From: VRUE01 sp050258095
GTDB taxonomy: Bacteria > Actinomycetota > Thermoleophilia > Solirubrobacterales > 70-9
Direction: 5' to 3'
Length of the DNA: 24,299 nt
Assembly: GCA_050258095.1 (NCBI GenBank)
Contig: JBLMYD010000145.1
Span: 1-24,299, forward strand
Positions within the stretch are counted from its first letter, which is position 1. Every line of letters starts with the position of its first letter. Shown here one piece after another: positions 1-5,572 of this stretch. The translations under genes and the position numbers were made by a program. Below the pieces are notes generated by a model. The model searched no databases. It worked only from the letters and a program-made list of their open reading frames with translations, and was not told where the DNA came from.

Positions 1-2
1 CC

Positions 3-608
3 GCACCGCCGCCACCGCCTGAGCCGGCAGCTCCGCCACCGCCGGCGCCCCCCGCACCGCCGCAGCCCCCGGCAGCGCAACCGGCGCCCGAGCCGCCCCA
101 GGCCGCTCCGCCGGCGCCCCCCGCGCCACCGGCTCCGCCGCAACCACAGCCGCCCGCGCCTGCACCCGCGCCCCCCGGGCCGCCGCCGGTGTCCGCGCCG
201 CCGCCGGCTCCCGCACCACCGCCTTCGCCGGCTCCCGAGCCACCCCAGCCTGCCGCACTGCCCCCGCAGCCGCCTGCGCCCGAGCCACCGGCTCCGCCGC
301 AACCGCAGCCCTCTGCGCCGGCGCCGCCGGCCGCTGCGCCCGAACCGCCGGCCGCTGCGCCTCCTCCGCAGCCGCCAGCCCCCACACCGCCGACTTCGCC
401 CGAGGCGGCCGCCGCGGGCGGTCCGATCGACCTCAACGCGATCACCTTCGAGCAGCTGCGCGCCAGTGGCCTCTCGGTCACGCAGGCGACCAGGCTGCTC
501 GCCCACCGCGAGCGGGTCGGCCGCTTCGGCTCGATCGACGAACTGGACGAGATCCCCGGCTTCCCGCAGGAGATGCTGGAGGACCTCAAGCGTAGGGCGA
601 GCGTTTAG
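3..608 (+). CDS. Proline-rich protein with C-terminal helix-hairpin-helix domain (5' end outside window)
   Basis: The frame is open from the left edge, so the N-terminus is missing; the GTG at 189 is probably internal. The visible part is about 137 residues of Pro/Ala/Glu/Gln-rich low-complexity sequence followed by a compact ~60-residue domain. That domain begins PIDLNAITFEQLRASGLS and contains the LDEIPGF hairpin, typical of ComEA-type helix-hairpin-helix (HhH) motifs that contact the DNA backbone without sequence specificity. A Pro-rich linker before a terminal HhH domain suggests a surface- or membrane-tethered DNA-binding protein, but the anchor would lie outside the window. The stop codon TAG (606-608) falls inside the left arm of the inverted-repeat element that follows. 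Domain call is good; function is inferred. Confidence 0.75.
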   Translation, partial: APPPPPEPAAPPPPAPPAPPQPPAAQPAPEPPQAAPPAPPAPPAPPQPQPPAPAPAPPGPPPVSAPPPAPAPPPSPAPEPPQPAALPPQPPAPEPPAPPQPQPSAPAPPAAAPEPPAAAPPPQPPAPTPPTSPEAAAAGGPIDLNAITFEQLRASGLSVTQATRLLAHRERVGRFGSIDELDEIPGFPQEMLEDLKRRASV

Positions 609-721
609 GACGACGCCGGTAGGGGTTCCGCTTAACTTTTTCGAGAAGCGGCATTGGCTTTCGCCCGAACCGCGATCGCAAAAAAGTACAAGACGCTTCA
701 CCCCTACCGGCGTCGTCCTAA
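605..721. mobile_element. MITE-like element with perfect 22-bp terminal inverted repeats
   Basis: Bases 605-626 and 700-721 are exact reverse complements, separated by 73 bp without a convincing ORF. The core ends read GGACGACGCCGGTAGGGGT and its complement, each flanked by a TA dinucleotide (606-607 and 719-720). This fits a TA target duplication of the kind made by IS630/Tc1-mariner transposases. The left arm supplies the stop codon of the upstream gene. The inner arms keep weak complementarity (T-rich left, A-rich right). It could also be a REP-type hairpin, but a 73-base loop is long for a terminator. Confidence 0.6.
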
Positions 722-766
722 CACCGCGCTGATAGCTCGTATGCCGGTGAAGGTGGCGCCGACCCG

Positions 767-772
767 TACAAT
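767..772 (+). promoter_or_regulatory. Putative -10 box (TACAAT) of tmRNA
   Basis: TACAAT ends 17 bases before the predicted mature tmRNA 5' end, leaving room for a short leader that RNase P would remove. No convincing -35 hexamer is seen at 16-18 bp upstream, so the call rests on the -10 match and position. Confidence 0.35.
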
Positions 773-789
773 CGGTCCGACATAGCACG

Positions 790-1148
790 GGGGGCGACAG
801 GCTTCGACGTGGTCGGTCCGTGCGAACGGTTGCAGGTCGAGGTGGCCGGAGGCCTCGTTAAACACCGGCACCAACCAATACGTGCGGACCATGAGTTCGC
901 CCTCGCCGCTTAGTTAAAACCTAAGCAACGAGAGTCGGTCCTCCCGCGCCCGCAGGGAGGTTCGCCGGCTTCAAACCGCGGGCTCACCCGGGCGGATCGC
1001 CCCGTCCGCCAGGGGAAATCTCAGAGGGCTCTGTCTCCCGCAGTGCCCGCCGGCGCGGACCCCGGGAGACGAGAACCAAGCGCCGGCTAAACCTGTAGAG
1101 ACCTTCGCGCTACGGCCTCGGACGCCGGTTCAATTCCGGCCGCCTCCA
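790..1148 (+). ncRNA. ssrA: tmRNA (transfer-messenger RNA)
   Basis: tmRNA rescues stalled ribosomes with SmpB and tags the nascent peptide for proteolysis. The 5' end GGGGGCG (790-796) pairs with CGCCTCC (1141-1147) to form a 7-bp acceptor stem with one G-U pair; A1148 is the discriminator. The 3' part has a canonical T arm, CCGG-TTCAATT-CCGG. The 5' region has the usual GGCTTCGAC-like block. The internal reading frame ends in ALAA followed by TAG, the hallmark of tmRNA tags. CCA is not encoded (TCG follows A1148), so it must be added enzymatically. The length of 359 nt is normal for a one-piece tmRNA. The 3' end is a classic integration target, relevant to the repeats downstream. Confidence 0.95.
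884..913 (+). other. tmRNA tag-peptide reading frame, ADHEFALAA
   Basis: The frame that ends in GCC CTC GCC GCT TAG gives A-D-H-E-F-A-L-A-A if translation resumes at GCG 884. The preceding bases ATACGT match the usual resume context, with an A four bases upstream of the resume codon as in the E. coli sequence. The terminal FALAA is the ClpXP/ClpAP degradation signal. The resume codon is inferred; the C-terminal residues are certain. Confidence 0.7.
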
Positions 1149-1161
1149 TCGCAGACAAAAG
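1127..1161 (+). repeat. tmRNA 3' end plus flanking 12-mer: reference copy of the att-like sequence
   Basis: The T arm and acceptor end of tmRNA are followed immediately by CGCAGACAAAAG (1150-1161). That 12-mer recurs at 4408-4419, just after another tRNA-like 3' end (4376-4403). The order (T-arm sequence, CCAT, then the 12-mer) is the same at both places. Confidence 0.55.
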
Positions 1162-1179
1162 ATTCCTCGTCTCTGTGCG

Positions 1180-1473
1180 CTACGAATGCACGAAGCGAGC
1201 AACCGCCTCGCGAGCGAGGTCGCTGACCGAGCGGCCTTCCTTCTTGGCTCGTCTCTGAGCGGCGCGATAGAGGTCGGGCGTCGTGCGGAAGCTCAAGCGA
1301 GGGGAGGCGCCGCTCCCAGCCAGCGAAGGGCGGCCCACTCGGCGGCGCTTCGCCTTCGAGAGGTCATAGCCGCGCTCGGCCTCGGCAGCGAGACTGTCGG
1401 CGATCTCGGGGGCGATCTCCGTTCCCGCCTTCGTTCTTGGATTCTTCTGAGTCGCCTTCTTTACCTTCGCCAT
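1180..1473 (-). CDS. Ribbon-helix-helix antitoxin (BrnA/CopG-like)
   Basis: The 97-residue basic protein has a C-terminal ribbon-helix-helix segment: the strand SPRLSFRTTPDLY, then helices RAAQRRAKKEGRSVSDLAREAVARF. This is the DNA-binding dimer fold of CopG/BrnA antitoxins. The N-terminal half, with a KRRRVGRPSL stretch, would be the partner-binding part. It starts 13 bp inside the end of the upstream toxin-like gene, so the two are translationally coupled in the order toxin then antitoxin, as in brnTA. It probably represses its own operon and neutralises the partner. It lies about 30 bp from the end of tmRNA, converging on it. Confidence 0.65.
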   Translation of the reverse strand: MAKVKKATQKNPRTKAGTEIAPEIADSLAAEAERGYDLSKAKRRRVGRPSLAGSGASPRLSFRTTPDLYRAAQRRAKKEGRSVSDLAREAVARFVHS

Positions 1474-1745
1474 TTCTTTGCCTCCTCGTACTGCTCTCGG
1501 TAGCGGTCGCGCAGCGCCATCGCGTGGATCACCAACAGGCTGCCGTCCTCAAGCTCCACCGCCATCACCTCCAGCGCGATCCCGTCCACGTCGTCACCGA
1601 GGAAGACCAGCCGTGGGCTGGCGCTCTCAGCAGAGTCGGTGGGCGGCTCCTGATCGAAGCGCAAACCGCAATGCTCAATGACGTGACGGGAGCGCTCACG
1701 AGATATCCGGTGCTTGGTTGCCGCTCTGGCCCATTTCAGATCCAC
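1461..1745 (-). CDS. BrnT-like toxin of a type II toxin-antitoxin pair
   Basis: This 94-residue protein starts at a GTG. It has a basic N-terminal helix (KHRISRERSRHVIEHC), a central acidic turn (LVFLGDDVDGIALEVMAVEL) and a C-terminal LLVIHAMALRDRYREQYEEA. The layout of helix, beta sheet with G-D-G turns and a terminal helix rich in R and Y resembles BrnT/RelE-fold RNases, and the gene order fits brnTA. I cannot assign catalytic residues from sequence alone. The assignment as toxin comes mainly from overlap with the RHH gene and from size. The gene reads toward tmRNA. Confidence 0.5.
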   Translation of the reverse strand: MDLKWARAATKHRISRERSRHVIEHCGLRFDQEPPTDSAESASPRLVFLGDDVDGIALEVMAVELEDGSLLVIHAMALRDRYREQYEEAKKWRR

Positions 1746-1855
1746 GATCTCAAGCTACTAGTTATGTCGGACAATATTAGCATTCGCTCGACGGGCCATG
1801 CGCAGCGCCCGCTCTAAAGTCTCAACCGCCAGTGGTGCGACGGCACTCAGCGTGT

Positions 1856-1913
1856 AGGCGTCCTATGGTCGCCGCTGTGCCGGGGTTCAAATACCGTCCG
1901 GTCAGGTCCATCG
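1856..1913 (+). repeat. att-like / tRNA-3'-end-like repeat, copy 1
   Basis: This has a left block AGGCGTCCTAT (1856-1866), a variable middle, and a right block at 1884-1911 that begins GGTTCAAATACCG and ends GTCAGGTCCAT. It differs from copies 2 and 3 by one base in the right block. The distance between block starts is 28 bp, the same as in copy 2. It lies in a 200-bp gap without genes between the two toxin-antitoxin modules. Confidence 0.7.
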
Positions 1914-1949
1914 ACACGAGTCGTGCTACTTCGTGTAGTCTAAGGTGAC

Positions 1950-2210
1950 ATGGCGACTTCTGCGAAGCGGATCAACGTGACCCTTGACGACGAGCACGCG
2001 GGGAAGCTCGCGAAGCTCGCGGAGCGAACTCATGTGCAGGAGGGCACCCTTGCCCGCTCGCTCCTCTCCACGGCCCTCGATGACGCCGACCCGGACGCAG
2101 CGCGCATCACCGAGATCCTCGATGCGATCCCCGGTGCCTGGCAGCGCACTCAGGAGGGCCTCGCTCAAGCCGCCCGCGGCGAGGGAACGCCGCTCGACCA
2201 GCTGGCCTGA
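1950..2210 (+). CDS. Ribbon-helix-helix antitoxin of a RelE/ParE-type pair
   Basis: The 86-residue protein begins SAKRINVTLDDEHAGKLAKLAERTHV. This is a CopG/ParD-like ribbon-helix-helix: a beta strand KRINVTL, a helix, a turn, then the helix EGTLARSLLSTALDDA. The C-terminal ~35 residues would wrap the toxin. The start ATG follows AAGGTGA, a good ribosome binding site. The stop TGA abuts the GTG start of the next gene with no gap, so the pair is coupled. It probably autorepresses the operon from sites between repeat copy 1 and the start. Confidence 0.75.
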   Translation: MATSAKRINVTLDDEHAGKLAKLAERTHVQEGTLARSLLSTALDDADPDAARITEILDAIPGAWQRTQEGLAQAARGEGTPLDQLA

Positions 2211-2504
2211 GTGGCGCAGGTAATCGTCACCCCGCAGGCGCAGCGGGACGTGGACGAGGCTATCTCGGCGCTCGATTTGCCCGACGACACCTGGGCTCGG
2301 GTCGCTCGCTCACTGCGAACGCTGGAGACATTCCCGCTCGCCGGGGCCGAGCTGGGGGACCGCTGGGCGCCGACCCGGTTTGTGCTCGGTCCCTGGCCCT
2401 GGATGATTCTGCTCTACAGCTACGAGGTGTCTTCGGACAAGATCTACGTGGTCGCCATGCACGACGGCCGCTCCGCGACCTCAGCTACGACAGCGCGACA
2501 GTAG
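2211..2504 (+). CDS. RelE/ParE-family toxin
   Basis: This 97-residue protein has the RelE/ParE layout: an N-terminal strand (AQVIVTPQAQRDV), two helices, the central LGDRWAPTRFVLGPWPWMILLYSYE sheet region, and a C-terminal strand KIYVVAMHDGRS. The last motif matches the usual 'hxxhxHxR' ending of the family. RelE members cleave mRNA on the ribosome and ParE members poison gyrase; sequence alone does not say which this is. It starts with GTG directly after the antitoxin stop. Repeat copy 2 follows 38 bp after the stop. Part of its 3' end appears again, degenerate, before repeat copy 3. Confidence 0.75.
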   Translation: MAQVIVTPQAQRDVDEAISALDLPDDTWARVARSLRTLETFPLAGAELGDRWAPTRFVLGPWPWMILLYSYEVSSDKIYVVAMHDGRSATSATTARQ

Positions 2505-2514
2505 CTCGCAATGC

Positions 2515-2570
2515 AGGCGTCCAATCGCTGCGACCACGACATGGTTCAAATACCGTCCGGTCAGGCCCAT
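2515..2570 (+). repeat. att-like / tRNA-3'-end-like repeat, copy 2
   Basis: The left block is AGGCGTCCAAT (2515-2525). The right block at 2543-2570 runs from GGTTCAAATACCG to GTCAGGCCCAT and is identical to copy 3 over all 28 bases. It lies between the RelE/ParE toxin stop and the 3' end of the acyl-CoA dehydrogenase gene. Confidence 0.75.
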
Positions 2571-2597
2571 TTTGCGGAATGCCTGCGCCCGGGCCGG

Positions 2598-4193
2598 TCA
2601 CGGGGCAAGCCGCCGGGCGATGACCTTGAGGGCGAGGATCTCGTCCGCGCCCTCGAAGATCGACAGCACCCGGGCATCCACGTAATAGCGGCTGACCGGG
2701 AACTCCTCGGCGTAGCCCATACCGCCATGAATCTGCATCGCCTCACGGGTCACCCACTCCGCGACCCGGCACACATAGGCCTTGACCATCGAGGCCTCCA
2801 TCGCCCCCTCGCCCCGCGCCATCAGACGGGCCACCCGATAGGCGAATTGGCGGCTGGCCTGGATGATCACCGCCATCCGGGCCAGCTTCGCGCGGGTGAG
2901 CTGGAACTCGATGATCGGCTTGCCGAAGACGTTGCGCTCCGACGCGTAGTCATACGCGGCCTCGTACGCGGCCTGCATCACACCCACCGCACGCGCCGCG
3001 GTCTGGATACGGCCGTTCTCGAAGCCGGCCATCTGGAGGTAGAAACCACGGCCGAGCCCCTCCTCACCGCCGATCAGGTTCTCCGCGGGGACGTACCAGT
3101 TATCGAACGCAACCTCATAGGAGTGCATGCCGCGGTAGCCGATCGTGTCGATCGCGCGGCCCTCCATGCTGCCGCCCCCCTCCTGGCTGAACTCGAAGCT
3201 GTGACCGGAGCCGCGCTCCTTCGGGACGATGAAGAGCGAAAGCCCCCTATGGCCCTTTGAGCGATCCGCGTCGGTCCGCGCCAGCAGCATGAACACGTCC
3301 GCCCTGGCGCCGAAGGTGCACCATGTCTTGACGCCGTTGACCCGCCAGCCGTCCCCGTCCGGGGTGGCCGTGGTCCTCAGCGAGGCGACGTCGGACCCGT
3401 AATCGGGCTCCGTCACGGCGATCGCGACCATCAGCTCACCGCTGGCCATGCGCGGCAGCCACTCCCGCTTCTGCGCCTCGGTGCCGCCTGCCAAAAGCGC
3501 CCGTGCCAGAATCTCGGGCCGGGTGACCAGCGAGCCGCCGACGCCGAGCGAGCCGCGCGAGAGCTCCTCGGTCGCGACCACCATCGAGAGGTACTCGCCC
3601 TCGCCCGCCGCCGCGAAGCCGTCGTACTCCTCTGGAATCGAAACGCCGAACGTCCCAAGCTCGGACAGCCCTTCGATGATCGTCTCGGGGATGTCCTCGT
3701 TGTTGCGGTGAATCTCCTCGGCGATCGGACGGATCCGCTCCTCCGCGAAGCGCCGGAAGGTGTCCTGCACCATCACGAAGTCCTCGTCGAGGTGCCGCGG
3801 CCCCTGACTCCCGCAGAGCGCCGAGAGGAACTCCGGCGAACGATAGGGGCGTGTGAAGGCGAGGGCGGAGTCGAGAGCCCCCTGCTCGGCGCCCCACTCC
3901 CGCTCACGACCAATGAGCCGGGTGGCAACGTCATGGACCGCGTCGGCGACAAAGGCGCACGCGATACGGACCTCCTCGTCCCCGTTCTTCCCATAGTCGA
4001 GGACGGCCCGAGCGTTCTCGACCACCGCAGCAGCGTGTGCAAGATCGTAGGCGACGACCTGGTCGGCGGCGGCGGCGAGGTGCCTAAAGGCGTTCTCGAC
4101 AACCGAGCCAGCGATCTCGACCGCGGACGCGACCGCAGCGAGGTCAGGCTGCTCTACGGATGTGGCGGTGGTGGAGTCAGCGTCTTGTGGCAT
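2598..4193 (-). CDS. mcd: Acyl-CoA dehydrogenase, probable (2S)-methylsuccinyl-CoA dehydrogenase
   Basis: The ~531-residue flavoenzyme is longer than ordinary acyl-CoA dehydrogenases (~380-400). The N-terminal ~150 residues form an extra helical region (e.g. AVVENARAVLDYGKNGDEE), as in methylsuccinyl-CoA dehydrogenase of the ethylmalonyl-CoA pathway for C2 assimilation. Family motifs include TEELSRGSLGVGG, VTEPDYGSDVASL, FENGRIQTAARAVGV and QIHGGMGYAEEF. The C-terminal IFEGADEI holds the Glu that acts as catalytic base in most of the family. The start was chosen as ATG 4193 (MPQDADSTT); a GTG at 4247 in the same frame is possible, and neither has a strong ribosome binding site. Repeat copies 2 and 3 flank it, and no other pathway gene is nearby. 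The family is certain; the substrate is inferred from length and resemblance. Confidence 0.75.
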   Translation of the reverse strand: MPQDADSTTATSVEQPDLAAVASAVEIAGSVVENAFRHLAAAADQVVAYDLAHAAAVVENARAVLDYGKNGDEEVRIACAFVADAVHDVATRLIGREREWGAEQGALDSALAFTRPYRSPEFLSALCGSQGPRHLDEDFVMVQDTFRRFAEERIRPIAEEIHRNNEDIPETIIEGLSELGTFGVSIPEEYDGFAAAGEGEYLSMVVATEELSRGSLGVGGSLVTRPEILARALLAGGTEAQKREWLPRMASGELMVAIAVTEPDYGSDVASLRTTATPDGDGWRVNGVKTWCTFGARADVFMLLARTDADRSKGHRGLSLFIVPKERGSGHSFEFSQEGGGSMEGRAIDTIGYRGMHSYEVAFDNWYVPAENLIGGEEGLGRGFYLQMAGFENGRIQTAARAVGVMQAAYEAAYDYASERNVFGKPIIEFQLTRAKLARMAVIIQASRQFAYRVARLMARGEGAMEASMVKAYVCRVAEWVTREAMQIHGGMGYAEEFPVSRYYVDARVLSIFEGADEILALKVIARRLAP

Positions 4194-4267
4194 AGCTGGA
4201 GACAATAGATCCCTGGCCTCGCTCGGGCGCCGAAGCCAGTCGATCACCCCCCGCGCTTGTTTCTCGA

Positions 4268-4350
4268 GGTGCGGGGTGTGCCGTTCGCATCACGATGCAC
4301 GACGGTCGTCCGCCACTTCCGTCACGGCGGTGCAGAGCAGCTCCGCGTGC
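4268..4350 (+). pseudogene. Decayed 3' tail of a RelE/ParE-type toxin gene
   Basis: In one forward frame the stretch reads AVRITMHDGRPP, close to the VVAMHDGRS ending of the toxin at 2211-2504. The DNA ATGCACGACGG is identical (4295-4305 versus 2457-2467). It lies 56 bp before the AGGCG block of repeat copy 3, against 58 bp in the intact toxin before copy 2. No complete ORF remains. The 313-bp region 4194-4506 otherwise contains only repeat copy 3. Confidence 0.45.
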
Positions 4351-4419
4351 AGGCGCCTTATAACGGTGCTGACGCGGTTCAAATACCGTCCGGTCAGGCC
4401 CATTCGGCGCAGACAAAAG
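4351..4419 (+). repeat. att-like / tRNA-3'-end-like repeat, copy 3, with tmRNA-flank 12-mer
   Basis: The left block is AGGCGCCTTAT (4351-4361). The right block (4376-4403) is identical to copy 2. CGCAGACAAAAG (4408-4419) follows, the same 12-mer that follows tmRNA at 1150-1161. The spacing between block starts is 25 bp rather than 28. This copy combines the array repeat with the native-looking tmRNA flank, as expected for the far attachment site of an inserted segment. Confidence 0.7.
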
Positions 4420-4506
4420 CATCCTGTTGATTTGTCATGCTGACCGGATGGCTGGGAACGAGCTTCGACCCCGTGCGCCAGGAGATCTCCAAGCAGGGGG
4501 GAGAGA

Positions 4507-4845
4507 TTGCCTCCGTCAGCCCTTGATCAAGTCGTGACCAGGCTCGAGCCAGGAATCCAAGCTGTCTCCCAGGAGCTGATCGAGGGGTTGATGGGCTCCG
4601 TCGTCGCGGTTGACTTCGTACTCCAGACGCTGATGGGCCTGCCGGCGGACGCGCTCCCCGGCGAGGACAAGGCCAAAGCGATACGCGAGCTGCTGACCGC
4701 GAGCGCCTGCCGCGAGGTGGAGGCAGTCGGGGAGGAGGCCTGCCGGGCGGCGATCTCGCTGATCGAGAAAGTCGTTGATCGGATCGCGGACGACACCCGC
4801 GCCCTAACGGACCTAGCAGGGGCACCCTGCGACCGACCTTGCTGA
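4507..4845 (+). CDS. Hypothetical helical protein
   Basis: I do not recognise this 112-residue protein. It starts at TTG with a strong purine-rich site (AGGGGGGAGAGA) just upstream. It is predicted to be all-helical, with amphipathic stretches such as VSQELIEGLMGSVVAVDFVL and ISLIEKVVDRIADD, and four cysteines (two of them near the C-terminus). Third codon positions are G/C-rich, supporting a real gene. A short ATG frame (4437-4526, MLTGWLGTSFDPV...) overlaps its start in another phase, so the true N-terminus may have been lost to a frameshift. It lies between repeat copy 3 and the VapBC pair. Being a toxin or immunity-type cargo gene is possible but unsupported. Confidence 0.5.
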   Translation: MPPSALDQVVTRLEPGIQAVSQELIEGLMGSVVAVDFVLQTLMGLPADALPGEDKAKAIRELLTASACREVEAVGEEACRAAISLIEKVVDRIADDTRALTDLAGAPCDRPC

Positions 4846-4865
4846 GACGCTCTTGCGGAGCGCAG

Positions 4866-5258
4866 TCAGAGTCGAAGGTCTTGGACCTCGCAGGGCAGGC
4901 TTGCCGCCCGGTCGATGATCTCCGGGTCGCCGGTCAAGAGCACTGCGCCCTCAGAGGCGGCGAGTGCGACTGCGAAACAGTCAGCCAGCGCCATTGGGCA
5001 GGAGGCCTTCAGGTTTGCCGCCGCCCGCATCATCGAGACGCCGGGGAGATGCTCGGTGATCCGAGGGCGGAGTTCCTCGAGCACGCGGTCTGCCTCTTCC
5101 TTGCCGTGGTCCCGGCTCGTTCGGTAGTGGACTTCGACCAGATTGATCCAACTCATCGCCGGGCGTTCCCGATTCAGAATCTCATCGACCGAATCTGCCG
5201 CCGGTTCGTCTCCGTCGAGCCAGGACAGAACGGGCCAGGAATCCAGGCAGAAGGGCAA
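4866..5258 (-). CDS. vapC: VapC-type PIN-domain ribonuclease toxin
   Basis: The 130-residue PIN domain carries the four acidic metal-binding positions: D6 (CLDSWPVLSWL), E42 (NLVEVHY), D93 (ALADCFAVALA) and D111 (LLTGDPE). VapC toxins are Mg-dependent endoribonucleases that cut tRNA or rRNA. The start is TTG 5258, three bases after the stop of the upstream antitoxin, so translation is coupled. Length is normal. The antitoxin gene is immediately upstream, as in canonical vapBC operons. Confidence 0.85.
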   Translation of the reverse strand: MPFCLDSWPVLSWLDGDEPAADSVDEILNRERPAMSWINLVEVHYRTSRDHGKEEADRVLEELRPRITEHLPGVSMMRAAANLKASCPMALADCFAVALAASEGAVLLTGDPEIIDRAASLPCEVQDLRL

Positions 5259-5261
5259 GGG

Positions 5262-5477
5262 CTACCGGGGCTCTTTGCCGCGATCTTCAAGCAAGCGCGC
5301 CGCCATGCCGCTGCCGGCGAATCGTCCGCGCAGCGTCGAACGAGGGGTGGCCCGCCGCACGACGATCCCATCGTCGACGGGCTCGAAGGAAACGTCCGAG
5401 CCCGGCCCAAGCCCTGCGCGTTCGCGGAGGTCCTTGGGAATCACCACTTGCCCCTTCGCACCAATTCGCTGAGTCAT
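5262..5477 (-). CDS. vapB: VapB-type antitoxin, AbrB/MazE fold
   Basis: The 71-residue protein opens with TQRIGAKGQVVIPKDLRERAGL, the swapped-hairpin AbrB/SpoVT DNA-binding motif, then GSDVSFEPVDDGIVVRRA. The C-terminal tail (RGRFAGSGMAARLLEDR) has the 'G.F...' toxin-blocking segment seen in VapB partners of PIN toxins. It is the first gene of the pair and probably autoregulates. The start ATG has no obvious ribosome binding site and lies 8 bp from a TATACT box, suggesting a leaderless mRNA. Confidence 0.85.
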   Translation of the reverse strand: MTQRIGAKGQVVIPKDLRERAGLGPGSDVSFEPVDDGIVVRRATPRSTLRGRFAGSGMAARLLEDRGKEPR

Positions 5478-5485
5478 ACGGGCTC

Positions 5486-5491
5486 AGTATA
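5486..5491 (-). promoter_or_regulatory. Putative -10 box (TATACT) of the vapBC operon
   Basis: On the minus strand TATACT is followed after 8 bases by the vapB ATG. A transcript starting 6-8 bases downstream would be leaderless or nearly so, consistent with the missing ribosome binding site. The -35 region is weak. Confidence 0.45.
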
Positions 5492-5539
5492 CCTCACGCA
5501 GCTCTTGGTGAAGCTGCCCGACGGCAGCTGTCGTCCCTT

Positions 5540-5567
5540 GGTTCAAATACCGCCCGGCGAGCCCCAT
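5540..5567 (+). repeat. att-like / tRNA-3'-end-like repeat, copy 4 (diverged)
   Basis: It begins GGTTCAAATACCG like the other copies and continues with CCCGGCGAGCCCCAT, differing at a few bases. No AGGCG left block is seen ~28 bp upstream. It lies between the vapBC promoter and the stop codon of the frameshifted gene at 5573. Confidence 0.6.
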
Positions 5568-5572
5568 CTCGC

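Noticed and set aside
704..892. Minus-strand ORF of 62 codons over the tmRNA 5' half
   Set aside because: It lies within the inverted repeat and tmRNA structure and has no ribosome binding site or family resemblance.
1884..5567. The GGTTCAAATACCG repeats as true tRNA genes
   Set aside because: The T loop would have an extra base, and no complete acceptor 5' strand or anticodon arm can be found upstream; only a 3'-end-like segment is present.
1884..5567. The same repeats as a CRISPR array
   Set aside because: Only four copies with spacers of 0.6-1.8 kb containing genes; no regular short spacers.
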